A stretch of DNA of 6,546 bases, from the NCBI GenBank assembly GCA_038200385.1, contig JBBPYA010000084.1:1-6546 (forward strand), read 5' to 3'. This DNA comes from JBBPYA01 sp038200385 (GTDB lineage: Bacteria > Actinomycetota > Actinomycetes > Mycobacteriales > Geodermatophilaceae). Made by a program: the position numbers and the translations under genes. Shown here piece by piece: positions 5,759-6,546 of this stretch; position 1 is the first letter of the stretch; every line of letters begins with the position of its first letter. A model generated the notes under the pieces. It made no database searches. It was given only the letters and a program-made list of their open reading frames with translations, and was not told the origin of the DNA.

Positions 5759-6546
5759 CGTGTAGGCACACGACTTTGGGCGTGTCGCTCGACGTGAGCG
5801 GTGGGTGTGTGGTGACCTGGCCGCGTGTACTTGCGGGAGAGCCGGCGAACGAACCGGGACGGTTCGATGGTGCGCTATCTGCAGTTGGCGCACAACGAGC
5901 GGCATCCCGACACCGTCAACCCGGTCGCGAAGGTGATTCACAGTTTCGGGCGGGCCGAGCAGGTCGACCGGGCGGCGCTGGCCCGGCTGGTGAGCTCGAT
6001 CTCGCGGTTCCTCACTCCGGAGGAGGCCGCGGCAGCGGCGACCGGCATGGACGTGGAGGTGCTCGACTCCCGCCGCCTGGGCGGGTCCTGGACGCTGGAC
6101 CGAGTGTGGGAGCGGCTCGGGATCGGCGCGGCGATCGGCAAGGCCGCGGCCGGCCGCCGGCTGGACGGCCCGGCGGTCGAGCGGGTGGTGTTCGCGCTGG
6201 TCGCGCAGCGCGCGCTCGAGCCGGCCAGCAAGCTCGCGGCGACGAAGTGGGTCGCCGAGCGAGTCGTCGTGGAGGGTCTGGCCGGCTTCACCGACGACCA
6301 GGCGTATCGGGCGATGGACTTCCTGCTCGACGCGCTGGACGACATCGCTAGTGAGGTCTTCGCCTCGGTCGCGCATCTGCTCAACCTTGATCTGGACATC
6401 GTGTTCGTGGACACGACCTCGACCTACTTCGAGGTCGACGTCCCTGACGAGCTCGCCGACCTGCAGGACAAGGTCGGCGACGACGGCGTGACCCGGCGGT
6501 CGAGCAGGGCAAGCGCAGCTTCGGGCACTGCAAGGACTTCCGGACC
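5759..6546 (+). mobile_element. IS1634-family insertion sequence, left part (right end outside window)
   Basis: The element is recognised from its transposase. Its left end is not resolved because the right terminal repeat is outside the window. A perfect small hairpin CGTGT-AGGC-ACACG at 5759-5772, about 50 bp before the transposase start, is the only visible landmark and is used as a provisional boundary; the true end could lie anywhere between about 5690 and 5775. No target duplication can be tested here. Confidence 0.4.
5825..6546 (+). CDS. IS1634-family transposase (5' part, frameshifted, runs off right edge)
   Basis: The frame from GTG 5825 opens MYLRESRRTNRDGSMVRYLQLAHNE, then VNPVAKVIHSFGR, the characteristic N-terminus of IS1634-type DDE transposases of the IS4 superfamily. 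Asp196 in FVDTTSTYFEV is the expected first catalytic aspartate of the DDE triad. An in-frame TGA at 5813-5815 rules out a longer start. After GDDGVT the frame degenerates, while the next frame from 6499 reads VEQGKRSFGHCKDFRT, the expected continuation. Adding one C to the run at 6492-6494 gives GVTPAVEQGKRSFGH, so a one-base deletion is likely. Only about 240 of the usual 500-600 residues are in the window. It is either a decayed copy or carries a sequencing error. Confidence 0.88.
   Translation, partial: MYLRESRRTNRDGSMVRYLQLAHNERHPDTVNPVAKVIHSFGRAEQVDRAALARLVSSISRFLTPEEAAAAATGMDVEVLDSRRLGGSWTLDRVWERLGIGAAIGKAAAGRRLDGPAVERVVFALVAQRALEPASKLAATKWVAERVVVEGLAGFTDDQAYRAMDFLLDALDDIASEVFASVAHLLNLDLDIVFVDTTSTYFEVDVPDELADLQDKVGDDGVTRRSSRASAASGTARTSG

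Noticed and set aside
5477..6376. 299-residue minus-strand open frame over the transposase
   Set aside because: Low-complexity Arg-rich sequence with no recognisable domain; the opposite strand encodes the IS1634 transposase.

Overview
The window is very GC-rich, with third codon positions almost always G or C and frequent GTG starts. The gene families (an HpaC-type flavin reductase, a class I FAD disulfide reductase and an IS1634-type transposase) are common in high-GC Gram-positive bacteria. A chromosome or large replicon of an actinomycete is the best guess, but no marker gene fixes the genus.

Left part (1-1708): two divergent genes start only 34 bp apart. A flavin reductase on the minus strand runs off the left edge, and a complete 472-residue FAD/NAD(P) pyridine nucleotide-disulfide oxidoreductase lies on the plus strand. 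Both families move reducing equivalents through flavins, so a shared redox role is plausible, but no substrate can be read from the sequence.

Spacer (1709-1876): this short region is unusually structured. A perfect 27-bp direct repeat occurs twice, 83 bp apart, and each copy carries a 17-bp palindrome. Between the copies is a 13-bp perfect-stem hairpin. The hairpin may terminate the upstream gene. The palindromes look like paired operators or a small intergenic repeat family in front of the next operon.

Middle part (1877-5588): a tightly packed plus-strand operon. It encodes a SAM-dependent methyltransferase (possibly MidA/NDUFAF7-like) and, 19 bp later, a short 'core' MetE-type enzyme that has the zinc and homocysteine ligands but not the folate-binding N-terminal half. 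In this enzyme Lys replaces the catalytic His of E. coli MetE. Next comes a coiled-coil protein, overlapping the core MetE by 11 nt, and then a protein with an N-terminal hydrophobic hairpin. The last two may be one gene: removing one G from each of two G runs joins them into a single coherent frame of 390 residues. One hypothesis is a local methyl cycle, with SAM-dependent methylation and regeneration of methionine from homocysteine (or thiol methylation) attached to a membrane-associated partner. I do not recognise a described system with this composition.

Right part (5589-6546): a gene-poor 236-bp stretch holds a possible C-terminal remnant of a minus-strand gene. It is followed by the 5' part of an IS1634-family transposase, which runs off the right edge and is broken by an apparent one-base deletion. 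Three apparent indels, all in G or C runs, raise the question of whether they are real mutations or homopolymer sequencing errors.
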